Assembly (NCBI RefSeq): GCF_000177195.2
Contig: NC_015953.1
Coordinates: forward strand, 2,046,001 to 2,110,000
Reading direction: 5' to 3'
Source: Streptomyces sp. SirexAA-E
Lineage (GTDB): Bacteria > Actinomycetota > Actinomycetes > Streptomycetales > Streptomycetaceae
DNA: 64,000 nt
Shown here: piece after piece, positions 41,804-49,695 of the stretch
How positions within the stretch are numbered: position 1 is the first letter of the stretch
How the letters are laid out: each line of letters opens with the position of its first letter
The notes under the pieces: model-generated
Seen by the model: the letters and a program-made list of their open reading frames with translations, nothing else
What the model was told of the DNA's origin: nothing
Database searches by the model: none
Program-made: the position numbers and the translations under genes

Positions 41804-42856
41804 TCAGTGGCGGCGGTGGACCGCGGTGGCGGCCAGGTCGGTCAGCGCGTGGGTGGCGTCGGCCGGCAGCCGGGTCTGCTCCACGACGGCGGTGGCGGCC
41901 CGGACGCGCTGGGCGATCATGTCCTCGACGCGCTCGGGGGCCCCGGTGCGGCCCATGATCGCGCGCACCTCTCCGAGGCCGTCCTCGTCCAGTCGGCGCC
42001 CCAGCAGGCCCTTGAGGTGCTTGCGTTCGGCGGGGGTGGCCCGGGACCAGGTCTCGGCCAGCAGGACCGTGGGGCGGCGGCCGGTGATGTCGTCGGCGTT
42101 CGCCTTGCCGGTGCGCGCCGTCTCCCCGAACAGACCCAGCAGGTCGTCCCGCAGCTGGAACGCCTCCCCCAGCGGCAGCCCGTAGTCGCTGAAGGCCTCC
42201 CGCAGGTCCGGCGAGGCTCCGGCCAGGGCTCCGCCGATGAGCAGGGGCTGCTCGACGGTGTACTTGGCGGTCTTGTAGCGGATCACCTTCAGTGAGTCCC
42301 GTACGTCGGGCACCGCGCCGGTGCGCAGGATCTCCAGGCACTCCCCGGCGATCAGCTCCCGTGCCAGGGCGGCCCACAGCGGGCGGGCCCGGGACAGGTA
42401 GGCGGCGGGCAGCCCGCTGGAGACGAACAGCTGCCCGGCCCACGACATCAGCAGATCCCCCACCAGCAGGGCCAGCGACCGGGCCGCCGCCGGACGCCGA
42501 CGGCCGGACACGGCCGCACGCAGGGCGAACTGGGCGGTGGGCAGGCCGTGCCGCAGCGCACTGCCGTCGATCAGGTCGTCATGGACCACGGCCGCCGCGT
42601 GCACCAGCTCCATCGCGGCCGCGGCCCGGACCAGCGCGTCGCTGTCGGGCTGCCCCGCCGCCCGCCAGCCCCAGTAGCAGAACGCCGCCCGCAGCCGCTT
42701 GCCGTACGCGGTGGCGGTACGCAACTGCTCCGCCACCGGCGCCAGTTCGGCGTCGACGGCCAGCAGCAGAGCTGTCTCCTCGTCCACGAAGCCGCGCAGC
42801 ACCGCGTCCACCCGGTCCTTGAGGACGGAGCGCGCGGCGCCGTCAGCCGTCGTCAC
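41804..42856 (-). CDS. Polyprenyl (trans-isoprenyl) diphosphate synthase
   Basis: A 350-residue E-isoprenyl diphosphate synthase that condenses isopentenyl diphosphate units. The first Asp-rich motif is HDDLIDGS (Asp93, 94, 97), the region YGKRLRAAFCYWG matches the substrate-binding Arg segment (usually GKRLRP), and a second Asp motif occurs in FQLRDDLLGLFGE. The residues before the first motif (AAAV) are small, consistent with a medium-to-long product (geranylgeranyl or longer). The GTG at 42856 overlaps the upstream small gene by 14 bases. Neighbouring oxygenase and glycosyltransferase suggest a specialised isoprenoid rather than a housekeeping quinone tail. Confidence 0.9.
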   Translation of the reverse strand: MTTADGAARSVLKDRVDAVLRGFVDEETALLLAVDAELAPVAEQLRTATAYGKRLRAAFCYWGWRAAGQPDSDALVRAAAAMELVHAAAVVHDDLIDGSALRHGLPTAQFALRAAVSGRRRPAAARSLALLVGDLLMSWAGQLFVSSGLPAAYLSRARPLWAALARELIAGECLEILRTGAVPDVRDSLKVIRYKTAKYTVEQPLLIGGALAGASPDLREAFSDYGLPLGEAFQLRDDLLGLFGETARTGKANADDITGRRPTVLLAETWSRATPAERKHLKGLLGRRLDEDGLGEVRAIMGRTGAPERVEDMIAQRVRAATAVVEQTRLPADATHALTDLAATAVHRRH

Positions 42857-43139
42857 GCTGTCCACCGCCGGCACGGCGGGCGGCGGCGTGCCGGGCCAGG
42901 ACCTCCAGGTACGCCGGCGAGGCGGTGGCGCCCGACAGCCGGTCCAGGGCAAGCCGCCCCCGGGCCCTGAGATCCCGACGGCCCTCCTCGGCCAACTCGC
43001 GGACGTCCGCCCTGCCGAGCAGACCTCGCACCCCCTCCACCGCGGCGGCCAGGCCGCCGAGGGCCCAGTCGGCGGCTCCCGCGGCCAGCAGCACCGCGTC
43101 GCTGTCCCCCGGTCCGCTTCGTCCCGTCGTATGCGTCAC
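42843..43139 (-). CDS. Small helical protein, first gene of the isoprenoid operon
   Basis: A 98-residue Ala/Arg/Gly-rich helical protein (AADWALGGLAAAVEGVRGLL, ADVRELAEEGRRDLRARGRL, YLEVLARHAAARRA). No catalytic motif. GTG 43139 follows a strong GGGAGGGG site; ATG 43157 has none. The stop overlaps the polyprenyl synthase start by 14 bases, so the two are coupled. Small helical proteins at this place in other actinomycete prenyl synthase loci are seen, but I do not know a function; it may be a partner or membrane-recruiting factor for the synthase. Confidence 0.7.
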   Translation of the reverse strand: MTHTTGRSGPGDSDAVLLAAGAADWALGGLAAAVEGVRGLLGRADVRELAEEGRRDLRARGRLALDRLSGATASPAYLEVLARHAAARRAGGGQRDDG

Positions 43140-43557
43140 CGCGTTCCCCTCCCGCATCGGCGACCCGGACCCGGCCCGGCCGGTGCGGTCGCCCCTCCCC
43201 GGCTGTTCCGACGACAGCGTGTCCGGGCGGAGGCGGCGGTACGCGCCGGACCACCGATCAGGCGAACGTCTGAACTGGCGTTCGCCCTGCTGCGGGGGAC
43301 GCGGCGAACTGTCGCGGGGGCGTGGCGAACTGTGCCCCTGCGGCGCGGCGTTATTCCGGTGCAGTGGCGGCCGGGGCAGGGCTAAGGTGACGGCCGTGTG
43401 CTTCCTTCAGATCTACGGCTGACACCGGACGGGGCCATGCCCCCGCTCCCGTCGCGCGGACCCGTGCGCGCCGCCTCCGTCAGGGCTTCGCCCTCGGACG
43501 GCCGGCGCGCGGGTCCGCCGTGTCCCTGTGCCGCAGACCTGAATCGAGTGATGTCCC
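43140..43557. promoter_or_regulatory. Divergent isoprenoid/glycosyltransferase promoter with phased GGCGAAC repeats
   Basis: A 418-base gap. GGCGAAC occurs at 43261-43267, in reverse at 43280-43286, and within GGCGAACTGT at 43303 and 43324. The two exact ten-mers are 21 bases apart, two DNA turns, and the first copy is 42 bases before the third. Such phased repeats suggest cooperative binding of a regulator controlling both directions. Confidence 0.6.
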
Positions 43558-44733
43558 ATGTCCCGTCGCCCTGCCCACATCGCGATGATCGGCGTCCCCG
43601 CCGTCAGCCACGTCCTGCCGAGCCTCGCGGTCGTCCGCGAGCTGGTCGCCCGAGGCCACCGGGTGACCTACGCCAACGACCCGGCCGTGGCCGACCTGAT
43701 CAAGGCCACCGGCGCCGAGTTCGTCCCCGTCACGTCCGTGCTGCCGGTGGCCGACAACAACTGGCCCGACGACCCCATCGCGGCGATGGGTCTCTTCCTG
43801 GACGACGCGGTCCAGTCCCTTCCGCAGGTGCGCGCCGTGTACGACGCCGACCCGGCGGACCTGTACCTGTACGACATCGGGGCGTACGCCGCGCGGGCGC
43901 TCGCCGAGTCGCAGGGCCGTCCGCTCGTACAGCTCTCGCCGACCTTCGTGGCCTGGGAGGGATACGCCGAGGAGGTCGCGGCCCCGCTTTGGCAGCTGCC
44001 GGGCGCCGACGAGTACCGGGCGAGGTTCGGCCGGTGGCTCGCGCGGTGCGGGGCGACCACGACGGATGTGGAGACCTTCTGCGGGCCCCCGTCCCGTTCC
44101 CTCGCCCTGATCCCCAGAGCGATGCAGCCGTACGCCGACAAGGTCGACACCGGCACGGTCACGTTCGTCGGGCCGTGCTTCGGCCCCCGGGGCGACGAGG
44201 ACACCTGGACACGGCCCGCCGGCGCCCGGCGCGTGCTCCTGGTCTCCCTGGGATCGGCGTACACCCGGCAGCCGGAGTTCTACCGCAACTGCCTGGCCGC
44301 CTTCGGCGAACTGCCCGGCTGGCACGTCGTGCTCCAGATCGGCAGGCACACCGACCCGCGGGAACTGGGCACCGTCCCGCCCGGCGTCGACGTGCGCACC
44401 TGGGTACCGCAGGTGGCGGTCCTGGCGGAGGCCGACGCCTTCGTCACCCACGCGGGTATGGGCAGCAGCGGTGAGGGTCTGTCCGCCGGGGTCCCGATGA
44501 TCGCCGTACCACAGGGGGCCGAGCAGTTCATGAACGCGGACCGTCTCGTCGAACTGGGCGTGGCCCGCCGCATCGACACCGCAGACGCCTCGGCCGAGGC
44601 CCTGCGGACCGCCTTGCTGGAGCTGGTCGACGATCCGGACGTCGCCCGCCGGTCCGCGGAGCTCCGGGCGCGGGCCCGCGCCGAGGGCGGCACGGCGCGG
44701 GCCGCCGACCTCGTCGAGGACGCCCTGGGCTGA
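43558..44733 (+). CDS. Macrolide-type (MGT/OleD-like) glycosyltransferase
   Basis: A 391-residue GT1/GT-B glycosyltransferase. The N-terminal acceptor domain begins HIAMIGVPAVSHVLPSLAVV; a family-type Asp follows in LYLYDIGAYAARALAES. The C-terminal donor domain has VRTWVPQVAVLAEADAFVTH, AGMGSSGEGLSAGVPMIAVP and GAEQFMNADRLVELGVARRI, the nucleotide-sugar signature of the MGT subfamily. It may use UDP-glucose and inactivate macrolides or decorate a local isoprenoid product. Usual length. It ends with a hairpin at 44747. Confidence 0.9.
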   Translation: MSRRPAHIAMIGVPAVSHVLPSLAVVRELVARGHRVTYANDPAVADLIKATGAEFVPVTSVLPVADNNWPDDPIAAMGLFLDDAVQSLPQVRAVYDADPADLYLYDIGAYAARALAESQGRPLVQLSPTFVAWEGYAEEVAAPLWQLPGADEYRARFGRWLARCGATTTDVETFCGPPSRSLALIPRAMQPYADKVDTGTVTFVGPCFGPRGDEDTWTRPAGARRVLLVSLGSAYTRQPEFYRNCLAAFGELPGWHVVLQIGRHTDPRELGTVPPGVDVRTWVPQVAVLAEADAFVTHAGMGSSGEGLSAGVPMIAVPQGAEQFMNADRLVELGVARRIDTADASAEALRTALLELVDDPDVARRSAELRARARAEGGTARAADLVEDALG

Positions 44734-44746
44734 CCGCACCCGGACC

Positions 44747-44785
44747 GGGCGGACGCCGTGCCCACCCGGGCTCCGGCGTCCGCCC
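44747..44785 (+). terminator. Hairpin after the glycosyltransferase gene
   Basis: Eleven-base arms (GGGCGGACGCC and GGCGTCCGCCC) around a 17-base GC-rich loop, 14 bases past the stop. No U-run. Confidence 0.7.
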
Positions 44786-44827
44786 CAAGGCCCCCGTGCG
44801 ATCGTGCCGTTGCTAGATTCGTGCGCC

Positions 44828-45235
44828 ATGCGATCACGTGAGTACGACCTCCAGTTCCGCGACCGGGCCGCGCGCATACGCACCTGGGGCCTGATCCTGC
44901 TGTCCCTGGCCGCGCTGCTGTGGATCTGGTGTGCCGTGCTGCTGGTGATGCCCTACGAGGCCGACACGTCCGGCAGGACCGACTACCGGAGCCCCGCCCA
45001 CTGCGAGGCCCGCCTGTTCACGGATCGGGGGACGGCCAACCACGGTCTGCAGGAGGGGAATTACTGCGCGAACGAGCGGGACTGGCCGGAGGCGCTCGCG
45101 GTCCTCGGCGCGTCGGTCCCGTTGTCGACCGTCGGGGTGGGGCTCTTCACCGTCGGCACCGTCACCCGCCGGATGAGCGCCCACGGCGAGGCGATGCGCG
45201 AGCTGGACAGGCTCGCGGAGGGCAGGGACGGCTGA
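44828..45235 (+). CDS. Small two-helix membrane protein
   Basis: A 135-residue protein with two hydrophobic helices: WGLILLSLAALLWIWCAVLL (residues 21-40) and VLGASVPLSTVGVGLFTVGT (88-110). Between them is a probable extracellular loop with two Cys (HCEARLF and NYCANERD) that could form a disulfide. Charged cytoplasmic ends (REYDLQFRDRAAR, RRMSAHGEAMRELDRLAEGR). A TAGATT -10-like element lies ten bases before the ATG, suggesting a leaderless message. Family not recognised. Confidence 0.65.
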   Translation: MRSREYDLQFRDRAARIRTWGLILLSLAALLWIWCAVLLVMPYEADTSGRTDYRSPAHCEARLFTDRGTANHGLQEGNYCANERDWPEALAVLGASVPLSTVGVGLFTVGTVTRRMSAHGEAMRELDRLAEGRDG

Positions 45236-45332
45236 GCGCCCCGAGATCCCGGGACAGCACGCGCCGTTTCGCGTACGCACCAACCGCGACGCTCCATGTT
45301 CCCGGCGCCCACCGCCCGGGCGCGGCCCGCCG

Positions 45333-46004
45333 TCACACCCCGCCGAACTCCCACACCAGCACCTCGGCGTCCCGCACCGCCACCAGCTCCAGCCCCCGGG
45401 GCCGGGTGATCCGCGCCGAGTCGCCCGCCGCCAGTTCCTCGCCGCCGAGCCGCACCCCGCCCCGCACCACGTGCGCGTACACCCCCGCCGCGTCCGGCAC
45501 GGCCGTGCGCTCCCCCGCCGCCTGCCGCCGGACGTGGAGCGTCGCGCCGGCCTCCGCGAGGACGTACGGAGTGGCGTCGGCCACTCCTGCGACATGCGTG
45601 TACGAGGGGTCCCCGACCGGCTCCAGGGGTGCGAGCCAGAACTGAAGGAACGTCAGCGGGCTTGTGCCGTCGTTGCGTTCGACATGGCGCACGCCCCCGG
45701 CGGCGCTCAGGTGCTGGAGCTCCCCGGCCCGTACGACGGTGGCGTGGCCGGCCGTGTCGCGGTGGGTGAGCTCACCCTCCACGACCCAGGTGACGATCTC
45801 GGTGTGGCTGTGCGGGTGCTCGTCGAAGCCCGCGCCCGGGGCGAGGCGTTCCTCGTTGCAGGCGAGGACCGGACCGAACCTCAGGTTGTCCGGGTCGTAG
45901 AAGCGCCCGAAGGAGAACGCGTGCAGTGTCTCGATGCCCGCGGAGCCACCCGTGGCCGGGTCTCCTCCGCGAAAGCGGTCGCCGGAGCGGCGTACGTCCG
46001 TCAC
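45333..46004 (-). CDS. Pirin-family bicupin
   Basis: A 223-residue pirin-like protein. The N-terminal cupin contains the metal-site string FDEHPHSHTEIVTWVVEGEL (three His and a Glu), followed by HRDTAGHATVVRAGELQHLS and GGVRHVERN; the C-terminal cupin (LHVRRQAAGERTAVPDAAGV, RITRPRGLELVAVRDAEVLV) lacks metal ligands. Such pirins bind iron and may act as quercetinase-like dioxygenases or as redox-dependent regulators. GTG 46004 follows GGGGG. It is divergent from fasR, separated by 73 bases. Confidence 0.88.
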   Translation of the reverse strand: MTDVRRSGDRFRGGDPATGGSAGIETLHAFSFGRFYDPDNLRFGPVLACNEERLAPGAGFDEHPHSHTEIVTWVVEGELTHRDTAGHATVVRAGELQHLSAAGGVRHVERNDGTSPLTFLQFWLAPLEPVGDPSYTHVAGVADATPYVLAEAGATLHVRRQAAGERTAVPDAAGVYAHVVRGGVRLGGEELAAGDSARITRPRGLELVAVRDAEVLVWEFGGV

Positions 46005-46077
46005 GACCCCCACGGTAGTCCTGTCGGGTATCCCGGAGCCCCGCCCCTCCGGGCAGTCGCCCTGATAAGGCAGTCTT

Positions 46078-47283
46078 GTGTGTGTGCCCCGACCCGATCC
46101 TGAGCAGCCCGCTGCGAACGACGCCCACCGCCACGCCGCGACCCTGAAGCGGCTGGAGCAGTCCTCCGGCCGGCTGGCCGCCAACGCCATCGCCCGCATG
46201 GACGAGACGCTGCCGTGGTACCGGGCGATGCCACCGGAGAACCGGTCCTGGATCGGCCTGGTCGCCCAGGCCGGTATCGCCGCGTTCACCGAGTGGTTCC
46301 GGCACCCGGAGACCCCGCAGGCCATCTCCACCGACGTCTTCGGCACGGCTCCGCGCGAGCTGACCCGGGCGATCACCCTCCGCCAGACCGTCGAGATGGT
46401 GCGGACGACGATCGAGGTCATGGAGACCGCGATCGAGGAGGTCGCGGCGCCCGGCGACGAGTCCGTGCTGCGCGAGGCGTTGCTCGTGTACGCCCGGGAG
46501 ATCGCCTTCGCGACCGCCCAGGTCTACGCACAGGCCGCCGAGGCCCGGGGCGCCTGGGACGCGCGGCTGGAGTCGCTCGTGGTGAACGCCGTGCTCTCCG
46601 GCGAGGCGGACGAGGGCGCCGTGTCGCGGGCGGCGGCGCTCGGCTGGAACTCCCCCGAACACGTGTGCGTGGTCCTGGGCACCGCCCCGGACGGGGACAG
46701 CGAGCTGACCGTGGAGGCGATCCGGCGGGCGGCCCGGCACGCCAAGCTCCAGGTGCTGACCGGGGTGCTCGGCCACCGCCTGGTGGTGATCGCGGGGGGC
46801 AGCGACAACCCCCTGAACGTCGCGAAGTCGCTGATCGGCCCGTACGCGGCGGGCCCCGTCGTCGCCGGCCCGGTGGTGCCCGACCTGCTCGCGGCCACCC
46901 GGTCCGCGCAGGCCGCGGCCGCCGGACTCAAGGCCTGCTCGGCGTGGCAGGACGCCCCGCGGCCCGTCCTGTCGGACGATCTCCTTCCGGAGCGCGCGAT
47001 GGCGGGTGATCCCGCCGCACGCGACCAGTTGGTGGAGGAGATCTACAGACCGCTCGAAGAAGCCGGTTCGGCTCTGCTGGAGACACTGAGTGTGTATCTG
47101 GAGCAGGCGAGCAGCCTGGAGGGTGCGGCCCGGATGCTGTTCGTACACCCCAATACCGTGCGCTACCGGCTGCGACGTGTGACCGACGTCACCGGCTGGT
47201 CACCCTCCGACGTCCGTTCGGCCTTCACGCTGCGGATCGCCCTCATCCTGGGGCGCTTGGCCGCTGCGGACACCCCGTCCTAG
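46078..47283 (+). CDS. fasR: FasR, transcriptional activator of fatty-acid synthesis
   Basis: A 401-residue PucR-type regulator. The helical N-terminal sensor region (residues 20-160) reads RLAANAIARMDETLPWYRAM and LREALLVYAREIAFATAQVY; a GGDEF-like middle follows, and the C-terminal helix-turn-helix has LEGAARMLFVHPNTVRYRLR and VTDVTGWSPSDVRSAFTLR. Its position directly upstream of fabD-fabH-acpP-fabF matches S. coelicolor FasR (SCO2386), which activates those genes. Starts at 46078 or 46084 (GTG) are both possible; a TGATAA-like -10 just upstream favours leaderless translation from 46078. Confidence 0.92.
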   Translation: MCVPRPDPEQPAANDAHRHAATLKRLEQSSGRLAANAIARMDETLPWYRAMPPENRSWIGLVAQAGIAAFTEWFRHPETPQAISTDVFGTAPRELTRAITLRQTVEMVRTTIEVMETAIEEVAAPGDESVLREALLVYAREIAFATAQVYAQAAEARGAWDARLESLVVNAVLSGEADEGAVSRAAALGWNSPEHVCVVLGTAPDGDSELTVEAIRRAARHAKLQVLTGVLGHRLVVIAGGSDNPLNVAKSLIGPYAAGPVVAGPVVPDLLAATRSAQAAAAGLKACSAWQDAPRPVLSDDLLPERAMAGDPAARDQLVEEIYRPLEEAGSALLETLSVYLEQASSLEGAARMLFVHPNTVRYRLRRVTDVTGWSPSDVRSAFTLRIALILGRLAAADTPS

Positions 47284-47366
47284 ACTTTTGTCGGACTTCA
47301 ACAATTCCCCTGACGGTTCTTCGTCCCTGTCCCCACGGGCGTAGGAGGCCGTCCCCAAGAGAGAGT
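47284..47366 (+). promoter_or_regulatory. fabD promoter region, likely FasR target
   Basis: Eighty-three bases between fasR and fabD with an AT-rich patch (ACTTTTGTCGGACTTCAACA, 47284 onward) unlike the surrounding GC. In S. coelicolor FasR binds upstream of fabD; the same position here probably holds the operator. A TAGGAGG site lies at 47342, but a weaker GAGAG sits nearer the GTG. Confidence 0.6.
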
Positions 47367-48287
47367 GTGAGTGTGCTCGTACTCGTCGCTCCCGGCCAAG
47401 GCGCTCAGACGCCCGGCTTCCTGACTCCCTGGCTCGAACTCCCCGGCGCCGCCGACCGCCTCGCGGGCTGGTCGGACGCCATCGGGCTCGACCTCGCCCA
47501 CTACGGCACGAAGGCCGACGCGGACGAGATCCGCGACACGGCGGTGGCCCAGCCGCTGCTGGTCGCCGCGGGCCTCCTGTCCGCCGCCGCACTGGACGCC
47601 GCGCCCGACGTGCTCGCGGGCCACAGCGTCGGCGAGATCACCGCCGCGGCGCTGGCCGGCGTCATCGACGACGAGGCCGCCCTGCGTCTCGTACGCACCC
47701 GCGGCCTCGGTATGGCCGAGGCCGCCGCGGTCACCGAGACGGGCATGGCCGCGCTCCTCGGCGGGGACCCCGCCGTGACCGTCCCGCACCTGGAGAAGCT
47801 CGGGCTCACCCCGGCGAACGTCAACGGCGGCGGCCAGATCGTCGCCGCCGGCACCGCCGAGCAGATCGCCGCGCTGGCCGAGGACAAGCCCGAGGGCGTG
47901 CGCCGCGTGGTGCCGCTCAAGGTGGCCGGCGCGTTCCACACGCACCACATGGCTCCGGCCGTGGAGAAGCTGCGCGCCGCCGCCGGCACGCTGACGGTCG
48001 CCGACCCGAAGGCCACGTACGTCTCGAACGCCGACGGGAAGACGGTCGCCACCGGCACCGAGGTCATCGCCCGGCTCGTCGGCCAGGTCGCCAACCCGGT
48101 CCGCTGGGACCTGTGCATGGAGACCTTCGAGGAGCTCGGTGTCACGGCCCTCATCGAGGCGGCACCCGGTGGCACCCTGGTCGGGCTCGCCAAGCGCGCG
48201 CTGCCCGGCGTGAAGACCCTCGCGCTCAAGACACCCGATGACCTCGACGCGGCCCGCGCGCTCATCTCCGAGCACGCAGGCGCCTAA
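47367..48287 (+). CDS. fabD: Malonyl-CoA:ACP transacylase
   Basis: A 306-residue FabD that moves malonyl from CoA to AcpP. The active-site serine is Ser87 in GHSVGEITAA, the oxyanion/acceptor sequence is LVLVAPGQGAQTPGFL at the N terminus, the substrate Arg is in LRLVRTRGLG and the catalytic His is in VAGAFHTHHMAP. It begins the fabDHPF operon: fabH follows after 13 bases. The GTG at 47367 and GTG 47373 are both feasible. It supplies chain extender for lipid and possibly polyketide ACPs. Confidence 0.96.
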   Translation: MSVLVLVAPGQGAQTPGFLTPWLELPGAADRLAGWSDAIGLDLAHYGTKADADEIRDTAVAQPLLVAAGLLSAAALDAAPDVLAGHSVGEITAAALAGVIDDEAALRLVRTRGLGMAEAAAVTETGMAALLGGDPAVTVPHLEKLGLTPANVNGGGQIVAAGTAEQIAALAEDKPEGVRRVVPLKVAGAFHTHHMAPAVEKLRAAAGTLTVADPKATYVSNADGKTVATGTEVIARLVGQVANPVRWDLCMETFEELGVTALIEAAPGGTLVGLAKRALPGVKTLALKTPDDLDAARALISEHAGA

Positions 48288-48300
48288 GGAGCCCGAGAGC

Positions 48301-49302
48301 ATGTCGAAGATCAAGCCCAGCCAGGGCGCCCCGTACGCACGGATCATGGGTGTCGGCGGCTACCGCCCCACCCGGGTCGTGCCGAACGAGGTGATCCTCG
48401 AGACGATCGACTCGTCCGACGAGTGGATCCGCTCCCGCTCCGGTATCGCCACCCGCCACTGGGCCTCCGAGGAGGAGACCGTGGCCGCGATGTCCGTCGA
48501 GGCCGCGGGCAAGGCCATCGCCGACGCCGGGATCGCCCCCGAGCAGATCGGCGCGGTCGTCGTCTCCACGGTCTCGCACTTCAAGCAGACCCCCGCCGTC
48601 GCGACGGAGATCGGCCACAAGGTCGGCGCGGGCAAGCCCGCCGCCTTCGACATCTCGGCCGGCTGCGCGGGCTTCGGCTACGGCCTGACCCTCGCCAAGG
48701 GCATGATCGTGGAAGGCTCCGCGGAGTACGTCCTCGTCATCGGCGTGGAGCGGCTCAGCGACCTGACCGACCTGGAGGACCGCGCGACGGCCTTCCTGTT
48801 CGGTGACGGCGCGGGCGCGGTCGTCGTGGGCCCCTCGAAGCAGCCGGCCATAGGTCCGACGGTCTGGGGCTCGGAGGGCGACAAGTCCGAGACGATCAAG
48901 CAGACCGTGGCGTGGGACGTCTTCCACGCCGACCGGCCGGAGAAGTTCCCCGCCATCACGCAGGAGGGCCAGGCGGTCTTCCGCTGGGCCGTCTTCGAGA
49001 TGGCGAAGGTCGCCCAGCAGGCGCTGGACGCCGCCGGGATCGCCCCGGAGGACCTGGACGTCTTCATCCCGCACCAGGCCAACATGCGGATCATCGACTC
49101 GATGGTGAAGACCCTCAAGCTGCCGGAGCACGTCACGGTCGCCCGTGACGTGGAGACCACCGGCAACACCTCGGCCGCCTCGATCCCGCTCGCGATGGAG
49201 CGGCTTCTGGCGACCGGTCAGGCCAAGAGCGGCGACACCGCGCTCATCATCGGCTTCGGGGCGGGTCTCGTCTACGCCGCGACGGTCGTTACCCTCCCCT
49301 AG
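48301..49302 (+). CDS. fabH: 3-oxoacyl-ACP synthase III (initiating ketosynthase)
   Basis: A 333-residue FabH. Catalytic Cys122 in ISAGCAGFGYGL, His in FIPHQANMRIID and Asn in GNTSAASIPLAM form the Cys-His-Asn triad. Actinomycete FabH accepts branched acyl-CoA starters, giving iso- and anteiso-fatty acids. ATG 48301 fits the AAGGAG site about a dozen bases upstream. It sits between fabD and acpP in one operon, activated by FasR. Confidence 0.97.
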   Translation: MSKIKPSQGAPYARIMGVGGYRPTRVVPNEVILETIDSSDEWIRSRSGIATRHWASEEETVAAMSVEAAGKAIADAGIAPEQIGAVVVSTVSHFKQTPAVATEIGHKVGAGKPAAFDISAGCAGFGYGLTLAKGMIVEGSAEYVLVIGVERLSDLTDLEDRATAFLFGDGAGAVVVGPSKQPAIGPTVWGSEGDKSETIKQTVAWDVFHADRPEKFPAITQEGQAVFRWAVFEMAKVAQQALDAAGIAPEDLDVFIPHQANMRIIDSMVKTLKLPEHVTVARDVETTGNTSAASIPLAMERLLATGQAKSGDTALIIGFGAGLVYAATVVTLP

Positions 49303-49366
49303 GCACACCGGATCTTTTCGGTCCGTACGCCCGAACCCTGCAGAAACACATCGAAGGAGCCCCAAC

Positions 49367-49615
49367 ATGGCCGCCACTCAGGAAGAGATCGTCACCGGTC
49401 TCGCCGAGATCGTCAACGAGATCGCCGGTATCCCGGTCGAGGACGTCCAGCTGGACAAGTCCTTCACCGACGACCTGGACGTCGACTCGCTGTCCATGGT
49501 CGAGGTCGTCGTCGCCGCCGAGGAGCGCTTCGACGTCAAGATCCCCGACGAGGACGTCAAGAACCTCAAGACGGTCGGGGACGCCGCCGACTACATCCTG
49601 AAGCACCAGGGCTGA
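49367..49615 (+). CDS. acpP: Acyl carrier protein of fatty-acid synthesis
   Basis: An 82-residue acidic helical ACP with the phosphopantetheine attachment Ser41 in the motif DVDSLSMVEVVVAAEERFDV. It carries growing acyl chains between FabD, FabH and FabF. A GAAGGAG site precedes the ATG. It is the third gene of the fab operon, with 64 bases after fabH and 80 before fabF, the usual layout in Streptomyces. Confidence 0.97.
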   Translation: MAATQEEIVTGLAEIVNEIAGIPVEDVQLDKSFTDDLDVDSLSMVEVVVAAEERFDVKIPDEDVKNLKTVGDAADYILKHQG

Positions 49616-49695
49616 ACCGAGCCCTGATCCGTGTGTCGCCACCCGGCGGTGGCGCCGCTGATTCACGACCCTCTACACGTGGAGAAGATTTTCCA

